Source of the DNA: Methylobacterium aquaticum
GTDB lineage: Bacteria; Pseudomonadota; Alphaproteobacteria; Rhizobiales; Beijerinckiaceae
Reading direction: 5' to 3'
Assembly (NCBI RefSeq): GCF_001043915.1
Contig: NZ_LABX01000121.1
Span: 1 to 53,947 of the forward strand
Length of the DNA stretch: 53,947 nucleotides
Made by a program: the position numbers and the translations under genes. The notes below the pieces were generated by a model, which worked only from the letters and a program-made list of their open reading frames with translations, was not told where the DNA came from and made no database searches. Position 1 is the first letter of the stretch, and each line of letters opens with the position of its first letter. Positions 1-14,093 of this stretch are shown piece after piece.

Positions 1-165
1 GCCAGGGTCGAGAGCGCGAAGCAAGACGTGCCAGGTGTGCGAGATCTGGCCGGAAGAGCTGATCGCCCGGGTTCCGCCTCTGCCGCCGAGACGATCGAGG
101 ACCAGCGGGAGCGCGCCCAGCAGGAATTCAAGCGGATCTGGATCCTCAGCACATGGGCGCATTAG
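1..165 (+). CDS. 3' end of an unidentified protein (partial)
   Basis: Frame 1 is open from the first base to a TAG at 163-165, giving the last 54 residues of a protein whose start lies outside the window. The tail is polar and charged (AETIEDQRERAQQEF), then has a short hydrophobic patch ending in STWAH. Amino-acid use looks like real coding, but no family can be named. The following 156 bases up to the next stop codon hold no gene. They begin with a GAGCATGTTTC...GTGGGCACCGGTT motif that resembles intergenic elements common in rhizobial genomes; that resemblance is from memory only. Confidence 0.4.
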   Translation, partial: ARVESAKQDVPGVRDLAGRADRPGSASAAETIEDQRERAQQEFKRIWILSTWAH

Positions 166-321
166 AGCATGTTTCGACGATGTGGGCACCGGTTCATCGC
201 AGAGATTGCGGCACACCAGAGATCGAGAGCCGCACCCTGATCGCGACGTGATCGGGGGCTGCTCCAACGCCCTGTCCTCCCGGGAGGCAGGGCCTCGTCG
301 GGTCGGGATCCGCGGATCGGC

Positions 322-1110
322 TCAGCGCGGTCGTCCCGGTCGCGCCCTGAGGGCCGGCAGCGCGTCGTGGTGCAGCAGCAGCACGTCGGTCGCCGCCGCC
401 AGCTTGCGGGCCGCCGGCGTGAACCCGGCATTCGAGACCACGGCGGCGCAATCGGCGCTCCAGTAGCTGCGGGCCGCCACCACCTCCTGCACCGCGCCGT
501 TGCCGACCGGCTTCGCATAGCGCTTGCACTGGACCACCAGCCGCACCCCGTCCCGCTCCGCCACCACGTCGGCGCCCTGGTCCCCCGCCGCCTTCGTGGT
601 GCGCGCGTCCCAGCCGGCCCGTTCGAGCAGGGCGGCACAGTAGCGCTCATAGGCCAGCCCGTCCTCCGGCAAGTCCTCGGCCTCGTCCGGAGATGCGGCG
701 CTCAAGGATGCGGCCTCGACGATGGCCAGGATCTCCTCCCAGCGCGCCTCGATCAGGTCGCCATAGCCCTCGGCCTCCAGCCGCGGCAGCACCGTGCGCT
801 CGGCGAAGTAGCTGCGCTCGCGCAGCCAGCCATCGAGGATCTCGTTGCCGTAGGGGTCGATGTAGCTCTCCTGCCGGCGGCGCAGGGCCAGGGTCTCGCG
901 GTGCCGGCGGGCGATCGCCCGCACCCGCCGGCGGAACCGGCCGCCGCGCCCGAGCCGGTGCACGACCAGAGCCAGCGCCACCACGCCCGCGACGGCGAGA
1001 GCCCGGGGTCCGAGCCACAGGCTCGCCACACCCCCGGCCACGATCGGCCAGAACAGGCGGTCGGCGAGGCTGGGGGAGCGGCGCATCGGCAGGACACTCT
1101 GGCGAGACAT
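322..1110 (-). CDS. Membrane-anchored Mrr-type restriction endonuclease
   Basis: The C-terminal ~110 residues form an Mrr_cat/DUF2034-type nuclease domain. It has GDQGADVV followed by VVQCKR, the D...QxK version of the PD-(D/E)xK active site, then an SYWSADCAAVVSNAGFTPAARKLA segment of the type that closes Mrr domains. The N-terminal region carries one or two hydrophobic segments (about residues 20-50 from this start), then an Arg-rich stretch and a coiled-coil-prone region. This suggests a protein tethered to the inner membrane with the nuclease domain in the cytoplasm. Mrr proteins cut modified or foreign DNA; here the target is unknown. Start codons at 1140, 1110 and 1086 are all possible, and none has a strong ribosome binding site. 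No methylase or specificity subunit is adjacent. Confidence 0.75.
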   Translation of the reverse strand: MSRQSVLPMRRSPSLADRLFWPIVAGGVASLWLGPRALAVAGVVALALVVHRLGRGGRFRRRVRAIARRHRETLALRRRQESYIDPYGNEILDGWLRERSYFAERTVLPRLEAEGYGDLIEARWEEILAIVEAASLSAASPDEAEDLPEDGLAYERYCAALLERAGWDARTTKAAGDQGADVVAERDGVRLVVQCKRYAKPVGNGAVQEVVAARSYWSADCAAVVSNAGFTPAARKLAAATDVLLLHHDALPALRARPGRPR

Positions 1111-1399
1111 CGGGCACGATGTCGGGCAGGACGATCGCACCGTGCCGCGCGGCGCGGCCGGAGCGGTCCCGACTCTCAGCAGGCGCGGGTTGTCCCCAGC
1201 CTAAGACACAGGCTGTCCCGGACTTCATCCACAGCAGAACGCATCGTGTTCCGCGGCGCCGGAATGCGCCCCGACGGGTGCGGCCTCACGCGAGCGTGTC
1301 GCGGCAAGGTCTTCGTGGCGCTTGCCTTCGGGGGGGCGGGCAGCCGATCCTGGCATTTCCGCCGGAGCCTCGCACAGGCCGGTGCAGCGGAGATCCCGG

Positions 1400-2239
1400 A
1401 TGAGATCACGCATCGTCGCGCTTTTCGCCTGCCTGCTGGTCGCTGGCGCGGCCGGTCCCCCCGTCCGGGCGGGCGGTGACCCCGTCGAGGTCGACGTCGC
1501 CCTGGTGCTCGCCGTGGACGTCTCCCTGTCGATGACTGGCGATGAGCAGGCGGTACAGCGGGAGGGCTATGTCGAGGCGTTCCGCAATCCGGCCGTCCAC
1601 CACGCGATCCGCCAGGGCATGGTCGGGCGCATCGCCGTCACCTATGTCGAGTGGGCGGGCGTCGGCAACCAGCGGGTCGTGGTGCCCTGGACGCTGATCG
1701 CCGGGCCCGAGGAGGCGACCGGCTTCGCCGACCGGCTCGGCCAGAGCCCACCCCGGCGCTCGACCTGGACCTCGATCGCCAGTGCCATCGACTTCTCGGC
1801 CGGCCTTCTCGCCGGGAGCGGCTTCGAGGCGACGCGGCGGGTGATCGACGTCTCGGGTGACGGCCCGAACAACCAGGGCCGCTCCGTCACCAAGGCGCGG
1901 GACGATGCCGTTCGCCAGGGGATCGTCATCAACGGCCTGCCCCTGATGATCCGCGAGCCGAGCGGGCCCTGGGACATCAAGGACCTCGATCTCTATTATC
2001 GCGACTGCGTCATCGGTGGCAGCGGCAGCTTCATGGTGCCGGTCCGCGAGCGCGACCAGTTCGCTGCCGCGATCCGCACCAAGATCATCCGCGAGGTGGC
2101 GGCCCAAGACGGGAGCCCACCAGAGGGGACTCACCACGAAAGCGGCCCCGGTGAGACGGGTCCGCTCGTGCTGAAGGCCCAGGGCGAGCCGCGGGCCAAC
2201 TGTCTCGTCGGCGAGCGCCCCAATCTCGACTGGGATTAG
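1400..2239 (+). CDS. DUF1194 secreted von Willebrand factor A-like protein
   Basis: A 279-residue protein with a signal peptide (MRSRIVALFACLLVAGAAG), probably exported to the periplasm. A VWA-type fold follows. The metal-binding DxSxS motif (MIDAS) is visible as AVDVSLSM near residue 40, and VIDVSGDGPNNQG near residue 155 fits the later conserved strand of DUF1194. DUF1194 proteins are common in alphaproteobacteria and have no established function. The ATG at 1400 is chosen because it begins the signal peptide and has a GGAG-type ribosome binding site a few bases upstream; the open frame itself begins earlier, at 1322. The last ~35 residues are low-complexity and specific to this protein. 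The gene converges on mucR with only 59 bases between them. Confidence 0.85.
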   Translation: MRSRIVALFACLLVAGAAGPPVRAGGDPVEVDVALVLAVDVSLSMTGDEQAVQREGYVEAFRNPAVHHAIRQGMVGRIAVTYVEWAGVGNQRVVVPWTLIAGPEEATGFADRLGQSPPRRSTWTSIASAIDFSAGLLAGSGFEATRRVIDVSGDGPNNQGRSVTKARDDAVRQGIVINGLPLMIREPSGPWDIKDLDLYYRDCVIGGSGSFMVPVRERDQFAAAIRTKIIREVAAQDGSPPEGTHHESGPGETGPLVLKAQGEPRANCLVGERPNLDWD

Positions 2240-2298
2240 CAGGTCTGGCCGATACAACCATGACCTGTCGCGACGGGCGCCGTTCCGTCCGGGGCCGG

Positions 2299-2736
2299 TC
2301 AGTCCTCGGCCTCGCCACCGCGCCGGGACCGGCGCCGCTGCTGCCCCAGACCCATCGTCTTCGCCAGTTCCGACCGCGCCGCCGCATAGTTCGGCGCCAC
2401 CATCGGATAATCGGGCGACAGGTTCCAACGGGCCCGATACTCCTCGGGGGACAGGCCGTAGCGGGTGCGCAGGTGGCGCTTCAGCGACTTGAACTTCTTG
2501 CCGTCCTCGAGGCACACCAGATAGTCCGGCATGATCGACTTCCTGATCGGAACTGCCGGGGTGAGGGGCTCGGCCTGCACGGTCGCCGCATGGCGGCCAA
2601 GGCCGCCCAGAGCGGTATGGACCGAAGCAATCAGGCTCGGCAGATCGGCGACCGGGACCGAATTGTTGCTCACGAAAGCCGCCACGATATCCGCGGCGAG
2701 CCCGATATGGTTCGTCGACGCCTCACTCTCACTCAT
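2299..2736 (-). CDS. mucR: MucR/Ros family zinc-finger transcriptional regulator
   Basis: A 145-residue protein matching the MucR/Ros family over its whole length. An N-terminal oligomerisation-type helical region (ADIVAAFVSNN) is followed by the DNA-binding zinc finger with C75, D78 and H88 (VCLEDGKKFKSLKRHLR), then the family's SPEEYRARW and PMVAPNYA signatures. The second Ros histidine position is occupied by Arg (TRYG), a variant I recall from other MucR homologues. MucR proteins are global, usually autoregulated repressors of exopolysaccharide, motility and cell-cycle genes that bind AT-rich promoters. ATG codons at 2739 and 2736 are adjacent; the upstream extension to 2838 does not look like MucR. 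The C-terminal tail is basic (QQRRRSRRGG). Confidence 0.92.
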   Translation of the reverse strand: MSESEASTNHIGLAADIVAAFVSNNSVPVADLPSLIASVHTALGGLGRHAATVQAEPLTPAVPIRKSIMPDYLVCLEDGKKFKSLKRHLRTRYGLSPEEYRARWNLSPDYPMVAPNYAAARSELAKTMGLGQQRRRSRRGGEAED

Positions 2737-2739
2737 CAT

Positions 2740-3442
2740 GTTGGCCCTCTGCTCAAGGTAGATCCAAAAGACACTGAGACATGCCCGCCATAGCACCCGG
2801 ATGCCGCAGGGCAGGTCTGTCTTTGCATATAGGTGCAACTATGATGGCACCGGCGCAATCGCAAGAGGAAAAAGAAGCGCCGATCGCTTTCGGTCAAGCC
2901 TCCGGAGAAATTCTTGTTGAGGCCGGTTGCAGGGTAGAGTTGTGCTGAGTTCACCGTATGCGCCGGACGCTCCAACTCGACGGAGGGCGGAGCGGCTGAG
3001 CCGTCCTCTTTGACTCATGTCTCACACGACAGCTCAGATTCTTTCGAGCGAAAGAAAGAACACATGTCGATCATGGATGCTGCTCGGCAGCACGAGGCGC
3101 TGCGGCCGCAGCAACCGTGAGATGCTGGACGCTCCCATGATGGTGATCGAAGCGTCAACTCCATCGCAATTCCATCACGCGCGAACCGATCGACCATGAA
3201 ACGCCAATTCCGACCCGATCGGACCGCGTTCACCTGCCCGCAGCCCAGGTTCGGATCAACAAATGTTAGTTTTGGCGGTGCCGGAACCATCGGGCGCGGG
3301 CGCGTGACATGCCGAACCGCGCCGACGGTTGCGTCAGGATCGGGGATGATATGCGCCGGGAGGGTATGCGGAACAGAAGAGGCCGCCGTTCTGCCCGTCG
3401 CCGAGACCGGTTGCGTCGCTCGCCGCCTCGCCGTCCGCGTGC
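2740..3442. other. Intergenic region with mucR promoter and a palindrome
   Basis: About 700 bases without a convincing gene. The part next to mucR is AT-richer than its surroundings and should carry its promoter. A perfect 8-bp inverted repeat with a 2-base spacer, TTCTTTCG-AG-CGAAAGAA, lies at 3039-3056 and could be an operator. Short frames on both strands, such as one at 3017-3199, show no plausible protein. Confidence 0.5.
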
Positions 3443-4723
3443 TCAGGCGGCCGTGCGGACCGTTCGCGGGATCTGCTCCAGGGCGGCGACGGCCAGGACC
3501 TGGTCGCGCCCGCGCACGGCGTGCTCCCCCAGGGGGCGGGCCCGGACGCCGGCGGGCAGGCGCGGCAGCTTGGCGAGAAGGTCGTCGGAGATCAGCACCG
3601 GCGCGTCCAGGGTCCGGCACAGGGCTTCGAGCCGGGCGGTGACGTTCACCGCATCGCCGAAATACGCGATCTTGTGCCGGTCCACCCCGACCTCGGCGGT
3701 GACCACCGGTCCGCCATGCAGGGCGGCGCGGATGCGCGGCACGGCCCCGAAGCGCTCCTGCCAGGCCGCCGCATCCCGCGTCAGGGTTTCCTGGATCGCC
3801 AGCACGCAGGCGACGCAGCGCGCGTCCTGAAGTCCGCGGGCCATCGGCCAGGTGATCATCGCCATGTCGCCGATGAAGTCGTCGGTCGAGCCCTGGCAGC
3901 GGCGGACCGGCTCGGCGAGCGTCGCGAAGACCGCGCCGAGGAACGCCTGGGTCTTCAGGGCGCCGTGCATCTCCGCATAGGCGGTGGAGCCGACGACGTC
4001 GACGAACAGGAAGATGCGCTCCTCCTCCACCGGCCGGTGGTAGCGCCCGACCAGCAGGTTGACGAAAACCTCGGCACCGATCAGGTCGCGCATCCGCACC
4101 ACGAAGACGAGGAGCGCCGAGACCGCGAGGGCGTAGACCAGCACCCGCAGCGACGGGATCACCGCCTCGGCGAACGGCTCCGTGGTCAGCCCCGTGCTCC
4201 AGACGACCACGCCGCCGGTGGCGTGGCCGAGCGTGATCATGCCCACATAGGCGAGTTCGGCGATCGGCACGTAGAGGAAGGTCGGCAGGCGGCGCAGGCG
4301 CGCCTGGAGCTGAGGCAGCACGGTGCCGCGCTCCATCAGCAGCGCACAGGCGCCGATGAAGACGCCGTGGATCGCCGCGACCAGCGGGATGCCGTTCTGG
4401 AACAGGGCGTCGTAGAGCAGGCCCGCCCCGGCGCTGAGCAGCAGGATGCCGATCCAGAACCAGGCGTGCTGCGGGATCGGCAGCCCGGCCGTCCGCCAGG
4501 CTTGCGCCAGGCGTGCCGGAAGGCCGGCTTGCGCCGCCTCTCCCGATGAGCTGCGGTCGACGGGGCCGGCTGCGGGCACGGTGTGGGTCTCCTGGCGCGG
4601 CCCGGAGGTCCGGCCCGCGGCGCTGCGGCAATTCACCCGCGATTCACGCCGTTTTGAGGGCATCGGCAAGGCCGAAACGCCCAAGGTTAGTCCCATCGCC
4701 CGGCTCGCCGCCCGGCCTGCCAT
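3443..4723 (-). CDS. Membrane-bound class III adenylate/guanylate cyclase
   Basis: The 426-residue protein has a variable N-terminus, then four to five hydrophobic segments (about residues 88-212), then a class III nucleotidyl cyclase domain (about 232-405). In the domain, FLFVDVVGSTAYAE supplies the first metal-binding Asp (about residue 242) and DDFIGDMAMITWP the second (about 286). HKIAYFGDAVNVTARLEALC is the late conserved block. It should make cAMP or cGMP from the cytoplasmic face of the inner membrane. The membrane region looks like a sensor or anchor and does not match a known input domain. The start at 4723 is the longest; the ATG at 4663 is an alternative. It stands alone, between a large intergenic region and a broken small gene. 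Confidence 0.88.
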   Translation of the reverse strand: MAGRAASRAMGLTLGVSALPMPSKRRESRVNCRSAAGRTSGPRQETHTVPAAGPVDRSSSGEAAQAGLPARLAQAWRTAGLPIPQHAWFWIGILLLSAGAGLLYDALFQNGIPLVAAIHGVFIGACALLMERGTVLPQLQARLRRLPTFLYVPIAELAYVGMITLGHATGGVVVWSTGLTTEPFAEAVIPSLRVLVYALAVSALLVFVVRMRDLIGAEVFVNLLVGRYHRPVEEERIFLFVDVVGSTAYAEMHGALKTQAFLGAVFATLAEPVRRCQGSTDDFIGDMAMITWPMARGLQDARCVACVLAIQETLTRDAAAWQERFGAVPRIRAALHGGPVVTAEVGVDRHKIAYFGDAVNVTARLEALCRTLDAPVLISDDLLAKLPRLPAGVRARPLGEHAVRGRDQVLAVAALEQIPRTVRTAA

Positions 4724-4791
4724 GAGGCGTGAGGGAAACGCAGTACAGGCGGCTTGACTATGGCGCTTGCATCACGATTCGACCCTCAAGC

Positions 4792-5027
4792 GTGAAGGCC
4801 GGCCTATCCGTTCGCCGCGTCACCCTCGCGGCCCATGGTGCCTCGCCACGGTTCCGGCCCTGGCCGAGGACGTGACGGTGATCCGCTCTGACTCCGCCCC
4901 GGTGGAGCGCAGCACAGTGATCGAGAAGCGCTCGGCCGGGTCGACCGGCGCCTGCGAGACCAAGACCGTCAAGAACACCAACGAGGTCGGCGACAGCAAG
5001 ACCGTGCGCAGCGAGCGCTGCGACTGA
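4792..5027 (+). pseudogene. Frameshifted small secreted protein
   Basis: The mature part reads LATVPALAEDVTVIRSD and onward to GDSKTVRSERCD, with an ALA-E signal-peptidase site, two Cys residues and a Thr/Val/Lys-rich body. In that frame there is no sensible start or signal peptide upstream. A signal-peptide start, VKAGLSVRRVTLAA from GTG at 4792, is present in a different frame and runs out close to 4833. Joining the two frames restores a normal secreted protein of roughly 78 residues, so a frameshift around 4830-4842 is the simplest explanation. A sequencing or assembly error is the main alternative. The family is unknown. The open frame itself extends from a TTG at 4767. Confidence 0.5.
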
Positions 5028-5056
5028 TCCGGCGAGGCGGGGCGGCCTGCGACGGG

Positions 5057-5207
5057 CTGAGCGCATCGCGTCGATCTCCGGCAGGACCGAGATCGATGAG
5101 GCCGTCGCCCCATCGCCAGGTCCGTCTCCACGTCTCGACGCCAAGCCCGGACCTATGGGACCTTGGGCCGGACTCTGCACCTTGGCGACAATTCGAGACC
5201 GGATCCA
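5057..5207 (-). repeat. Degenerate copy of the dispersed TIR repeat
   Basis: This stretch aligns in two blocks with the reverse complement of the element at 18054-18209. The first block runs from 5057 to about 5114 (CGATCTC-GGCAGG...GAGGCCGTCG...CCCATC, roughly 80% identical). The second is at 5180-5204 (CTTGGCGACAATTCGAGA, 18 of 18 identical, then imperfect). The middle has diverged and the terminal inverted repeats are not preserved. It lies between the broken small gene and the gltD terminator. Confidence 0.6.
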
Positions 5208-5237
5208 ACGCCCGTTGTCGACGACCGAAGGCCGATG

Positions 5238-5263
5238 CCGGCGGGGGAGATCCTCCCCGCCGG
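5238..5263 (-). terminator. GC-rich hairpin downstream of gltD
   Basis: CCGGCGGGG at 5238-5246 pairs perfectly with CCCCGCCGG at 5255-5263, and the loop sequence can extend the stem. It begins 13 bases beyond the gltD stop codon. There is no clear T-tract. Confidence 0.6.
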
Positions 5264-5275
5264 ATGTCCTGCCCC

Positions 5276-6700
<1,425 letters not shown>

Positions 6701-6745
6701 CGGTGAAGTGCTCAGTTCGTGAAGTGATCGGGCCGGCGGCGGGTC

Positions 6746-7348
6746 TTAAGCGACCCCGGCGACGGTGGCGGATGTGGGGAGCGCCTCCCCGCAACGGGTG
6801 AGCCAGGCCCGGATGGCGGGCCGGGCCGCGAGATCGAATCCGCCCTCGTCGGCGAATTGCGTATAGGCGAACAAGGTGACATCCGCGATGCTGACCGCCT
6901 CGCCGACGAACCAGTCGGCGGTGGTCAAGTGTCGCTCCATGAGGTCGAGGGCGGCCTCGCCCCCCGCCACCTTCTTCGGGTCGCGAGTCTCGGCCGGCTC
7001 GCCCTTGTAGCGCATGTGGAAGCGGCAGACCGCGATGGTCGGCTCGTGGCTGTACTGCTCCCAGAACAGCCACTCGTCGATCTTGGCCTGCGCCCAGGGG
7101 TCGTCCGGCAGCAGGGCGGAGCCGCGGGCGAGGTACCGGATGATCGCGTTCGACTGGGCGAGGCAGCGCCCGTCCGGGAACGCGACCCCCGGCACCTGGC
7201 CGGCGGGGAAGCGGGCGAGGTAGTCGGCGGTGCGTGTCTCGCCCCGCATAATGTCGATCGGAATCCACTCATAGGCGAGCCCGAGGTGATCGGCGACGTA
7301 CCGCACCTTCAGGCAGTTGCCCGACATCAGGTCGCCGTAGATCTTCAC
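6746..7348 (-). CDS. Glutathione S-transferase family protein
   Basis: A 200-residue cytosolic GST-type protein. It has an N-terminal thioredoxin-like domain (KIYGDLMSGNCLKVRYVADHL; the cis-Pro segment GQVPGVAF; QSNAIIRYLA contacting the gamma-glutamyl end of glutathione), then an all-helical C-terminal domain with WFVGEAVSIADVTLFAY, the N-capping box. The substrate cannot be told. The GTG at 7348 is preferred because AAGGAGAG sits about 8 bases upstream and the protein then starts at the first beta strand; the open frame reaches 7396. It sits between gltB and gltD on the same strand, 45 bases ahead of gltD, so it probably shares a transcript with gltD. Confidence 0.88.
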   Translation of the reverse strand: MKIYGDLMSGNCLKVRYVADHLGLAYEWIPIDIMRGETRTADYLARFPAGQVPGVAFPDGRCLAQSNAIIRYLARGSALLPDDPWAQAKIDEWLFWEQYSHEPTIAVCRFHMRYKGEPAETRDPKKVAGGEAALDLMERHLTTADWFVGEAVSIADVTLFAYTQFADEGGFDLAARPAIRAWLTRCGEALPTSATVAGVA

Positions 7349-7385
7349 CGCGATCTCTCCTTGTATCCCCGATCGTGTCCCGAGG

Positions 7386-7449
7386 CTCTCCCCCATCCTC
7401 CCCCCTCTGCGGGGGAAGGCGGACCCTGCGTCGGCAGGGGCCGGGAGAG
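7386..7449. repeat. Palindromic intergenic element
   Basis: CTCTCCC at 7386-7392 faces GGGAGAG at 7443-7449, with further G/C-rich inner complementarity (CCCCCTCTGCGGGGG). It is the type of small palindromic repeat scattered through rhizobial-group genomes. Similar CTCTCC/GGAGAG palindromes occur here near 25.5 and 49.95 kb. Confidence 0.5.
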
Positions 7450-7537
7450 GGGACCGCGACGCCGATCCAGCTTGCGCCCGTCAAAACGGTCCAGTCTTAC
7501 CCAGAAGCGTCGCCCTCTCCCGCCCCCGTCGTGGGGC

Positions 7538-7562
7538 ACCCTCCCCCGCAAGGGGGGAGGGT
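7538..7562. terminator. Perfect hairpin downstream of gltB
   Basis: ACCCTCCCCC at 7538-7547 pairs exactly with GGGGGAGGGT at 7553-7562 across the 5-base loop GCAAG. It lies 30 bases past the gltB stop codon. It may end or attenuate transcription before the GST gene, or protect the gltB mRNA 3' end. No long T-tract follows. Confidence 0.6.
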
Positions 7563-7591
7563 TCAGCCGCGCGGACTTCCGAACCGACGGA

Positions 7592-12283
<4,692 letters not shown>

Positions 12284-13015
12284 GGTCTGGTCTCCCAAGG
12301 TCCGGTCATCGTGGCGAGGCGCGCAGAGGCGTGCACTCGGTAGAGGGCAGAAGGGCCGGGCGTGCCGGCCGGGCAGAAGGGCCGGGCGTGCCGGCCGGGA
12401 AACGGCGGCCTGCCACCCGGACAGGCGAACCTGCCATCAGCGGCGGGCTATCCCGCCGTCACGGGCGGGCGAAGTGGTGCGGACAACCCGAGGGGCGCCG
12501 CGGGCCTGCGGGCCGAGGGCACGGCCGCCGCCTGTCGTTCTTCTGGTCCGCGGGAGGTTCGGTCGCGTCTCGCGAAGGGAGCGCCCGCACCTCGCGAGCG
12601 CCCGGCAGGCTGGTGTCAGCCGGCGTGCGCCCGCACCGCCCGAATGGCGGCGCGTTTGGTATCTCGTTTGGCTGTCGTGCAAGCCACAAGCCAGCGCCCT
12701 TGCGACCCGGGGGCACGGGGCCCGGCCGGGAAAATGGGACAGCGGTACTGTCCTAACTTGCGGAACCTGCCAGATTTCAATCGGTCCAGCAAGAGGCCAT
12801 TCGGTCCGGGCTTGTGCTTTTCTTGCGTTCCGCATCGGCCCGCCGCAACGAAATGCCGAAAATCGCGAGAGGCGCGCATCTTTCCCCCGCGCAGCAGGGC
12901 CGTTCGATACCGGCAGGCACGACCGAGAAGACATGACGGGCATGAGCCGCAGCGCCTCGTCCCATCGCGCATCGCCCGGCATGATGGCCGTCCGATCGAG
13001 GGAGCCTTCCAGCCG
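12284..13015. other. Divergent intergenic region, gltB / threonine aldolase
   Basis: About 730 bases between divergent genes. It should hold both promoters. Apart from the 26-bp duplication at 12348-12399 I see no conserved RNA structure or credible protein. Frames running through it on both strands are products of GC bias. The sequence near 12745-12800 is less GC-rich and is a reasonable place for the aldolase promoter. Confidence 0.5.
12348..12399. repeat. 26-bp tandem duplication
   Basis: Two adjacent 26-bp units (12348-12373 and 12374-12399), each containing AGAAGGGCCGGGCGTGCCGG, lie 65 bases upstream of the gltB start. Confidence 0.8.
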
Positions 13016-14077
13016 ATGAACTTCGCGAGCGACAACGTGGTGGGCGCCAGCGCTCCGGTGCTGGAGGCGATCCTGCGCCACAATGGCGGGGCGATGCCCG
13101 CTTACGGCGCCGATCCGCTCACGCTCGGGCTCACCCCCCGTTTCCGGGCCCTGTTCGAGCACGCCGACCTCTCGGTCTTCCCGGTGACCACCGGCACCGC
13201 CGCCAATGCGCTCGCGCTCTCGGTGATGGTGCCGCCCTTCGGCCTGTGCCTCTGCCACGAGGAGGCGCACGTGATGGAGGACGAGTGCGGCGCGCCGGAA
13301 TTCTACACCCACGGCGCCAAGCTGCACGGCCTGTCCGGCCCCGGCGGCAAGATCGCGCCCGACACCCTCGACCGGTTCCTGAGCGGCCTGCCCCGGCACG
13401 TGAAGCAGATGCCGGCCCGCGCGCTGACCCTGTCGCAACTCACCGAGAGCGGGCAGGTCTATGCCGTCGAGGAGATCGCGGCGCTCGCCCGCATCGCCCA
13501 TGCCCATGGCCTCACGGTCCATATGGATGGGGCGCGCTTCGCCAACGCGCTCGTGGCCCTGGGCTGCCCGCCGGCCGAGATGACCTGGCGGGCGGGCATC
13601 GACATCCTGTCCTTCGGGGCGAGCAAGAACGGGGCGCTGGCCGCCGAGGCGATCGTGGTCTTCCGCCCGGATCTCGCCGAGACCCTGGAGTTCCGCCGCA
13701 AGCGCGCCGGCCACATCCTGTCGAAGGGCCGCTTCCTCGCCGCCCAGCTCGATGCCTATCTCGACGGCGACCACTGGCGCGCGAATGCGGCCCACGCCAA
13801 CCGGATGGCGGCGCGCCTCGCCGCGGGCCTCGCCGAGATTCCCGGGGTGCGCCTGGCCTGGCCGGTCCAGGGCAACGAGGTCTTCCCGATCCTGCCGGCC
13901 GGGCTCGATGCGGCCCTGCGCCGGGCCGGCGTGGTCTATCACGCCTGGACGAGCCGCAGCCTCGCCGAAGGGGACAGGGTGGGGGAGGGTGAGCGGATGA
14001 TCCGCCTGATCGCCGCCTTCTCGACAACCGAGGCAGAGGTGGAGGACTTTCTGGTCCTCGCCCGCCGGGCCGCCTGA
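13016..14077 (+). CDS. ltaE: Low-specificity L-threonine aldolase
   Basis: A 353-residue PLP enzyme of fold type I that splits L-threonine or L-allo-threonine to glycine and acetaldehyde. The start MNFASDNVVGASAPVLEAI, TTGTAANALAL (PLP phosphate region), HMDGARFANAL (the Asp, D171, that holds the pyridine nitrogen) and SFGASKNGALAAEAIV (Schiff-base Lys, K204) are all present. The ATG at 13016 gives the family's standard start. The frame stays open upstream to 12362, but that part is not protein-like. It converges on the DUF459 gene with only 16 bases between. The reaction supplies glycine, which in a methylotroph would feed serine/C1 metabolism; that link is inference. Confidence 0.93.
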   Translation: MNFASDNVVGASAPVLEAILRHNGGAMPAYGADPLTLGLTPRFRALFEHADLSVFPVTTGTAANALALSVMVPPFGLCLCHEEAHVMEDECGAPEFYTHGAKLHGLSGPGGKIAPDTLDRFLSGLPRHVKQMPARALTLSQLTESGQVYAVEEIAALARIAHAHGLTVHMDGARFANALVALGCPPAEMTWRAGIDILSFGASKNGALAAEAIVVFRPDLAETLEFRRKRAGHILSKGRFLAAQLDAYLDGDHWRANAAHANRMAARLAAGLAEIPGVRLAWPVQGNEVFPILPAGLDAALRRAGVVYHAWTSRSLAEGDRVGEGERMIRLIAAFSTTEAEVEDFLVLARRAA

Positions 14078-14093
14078 CGCCCCGGCGCGGCGC

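Noticed and set aside
2299..2736. The Arg in place of the second MucR zinc-ligand His as a defect
   Set aside because: The HLRTRYG variant is a pattern I recall in other MucR homologues, so it is more likely family variation than loss of function.
3017..3199. A possible 60-residue protein
   Set aside because: No ribosome binding site, signal, domain or codon-bias support; it overlaps the palindromic region.
12344..13015. A possible riboswitch or N-terminal extension of threonine aldolase
   Set aside because: No conserved riboswitch core could be recognised, and the upstream frame is low-complexity Arg/Gly/Pro sequence unlike the family.
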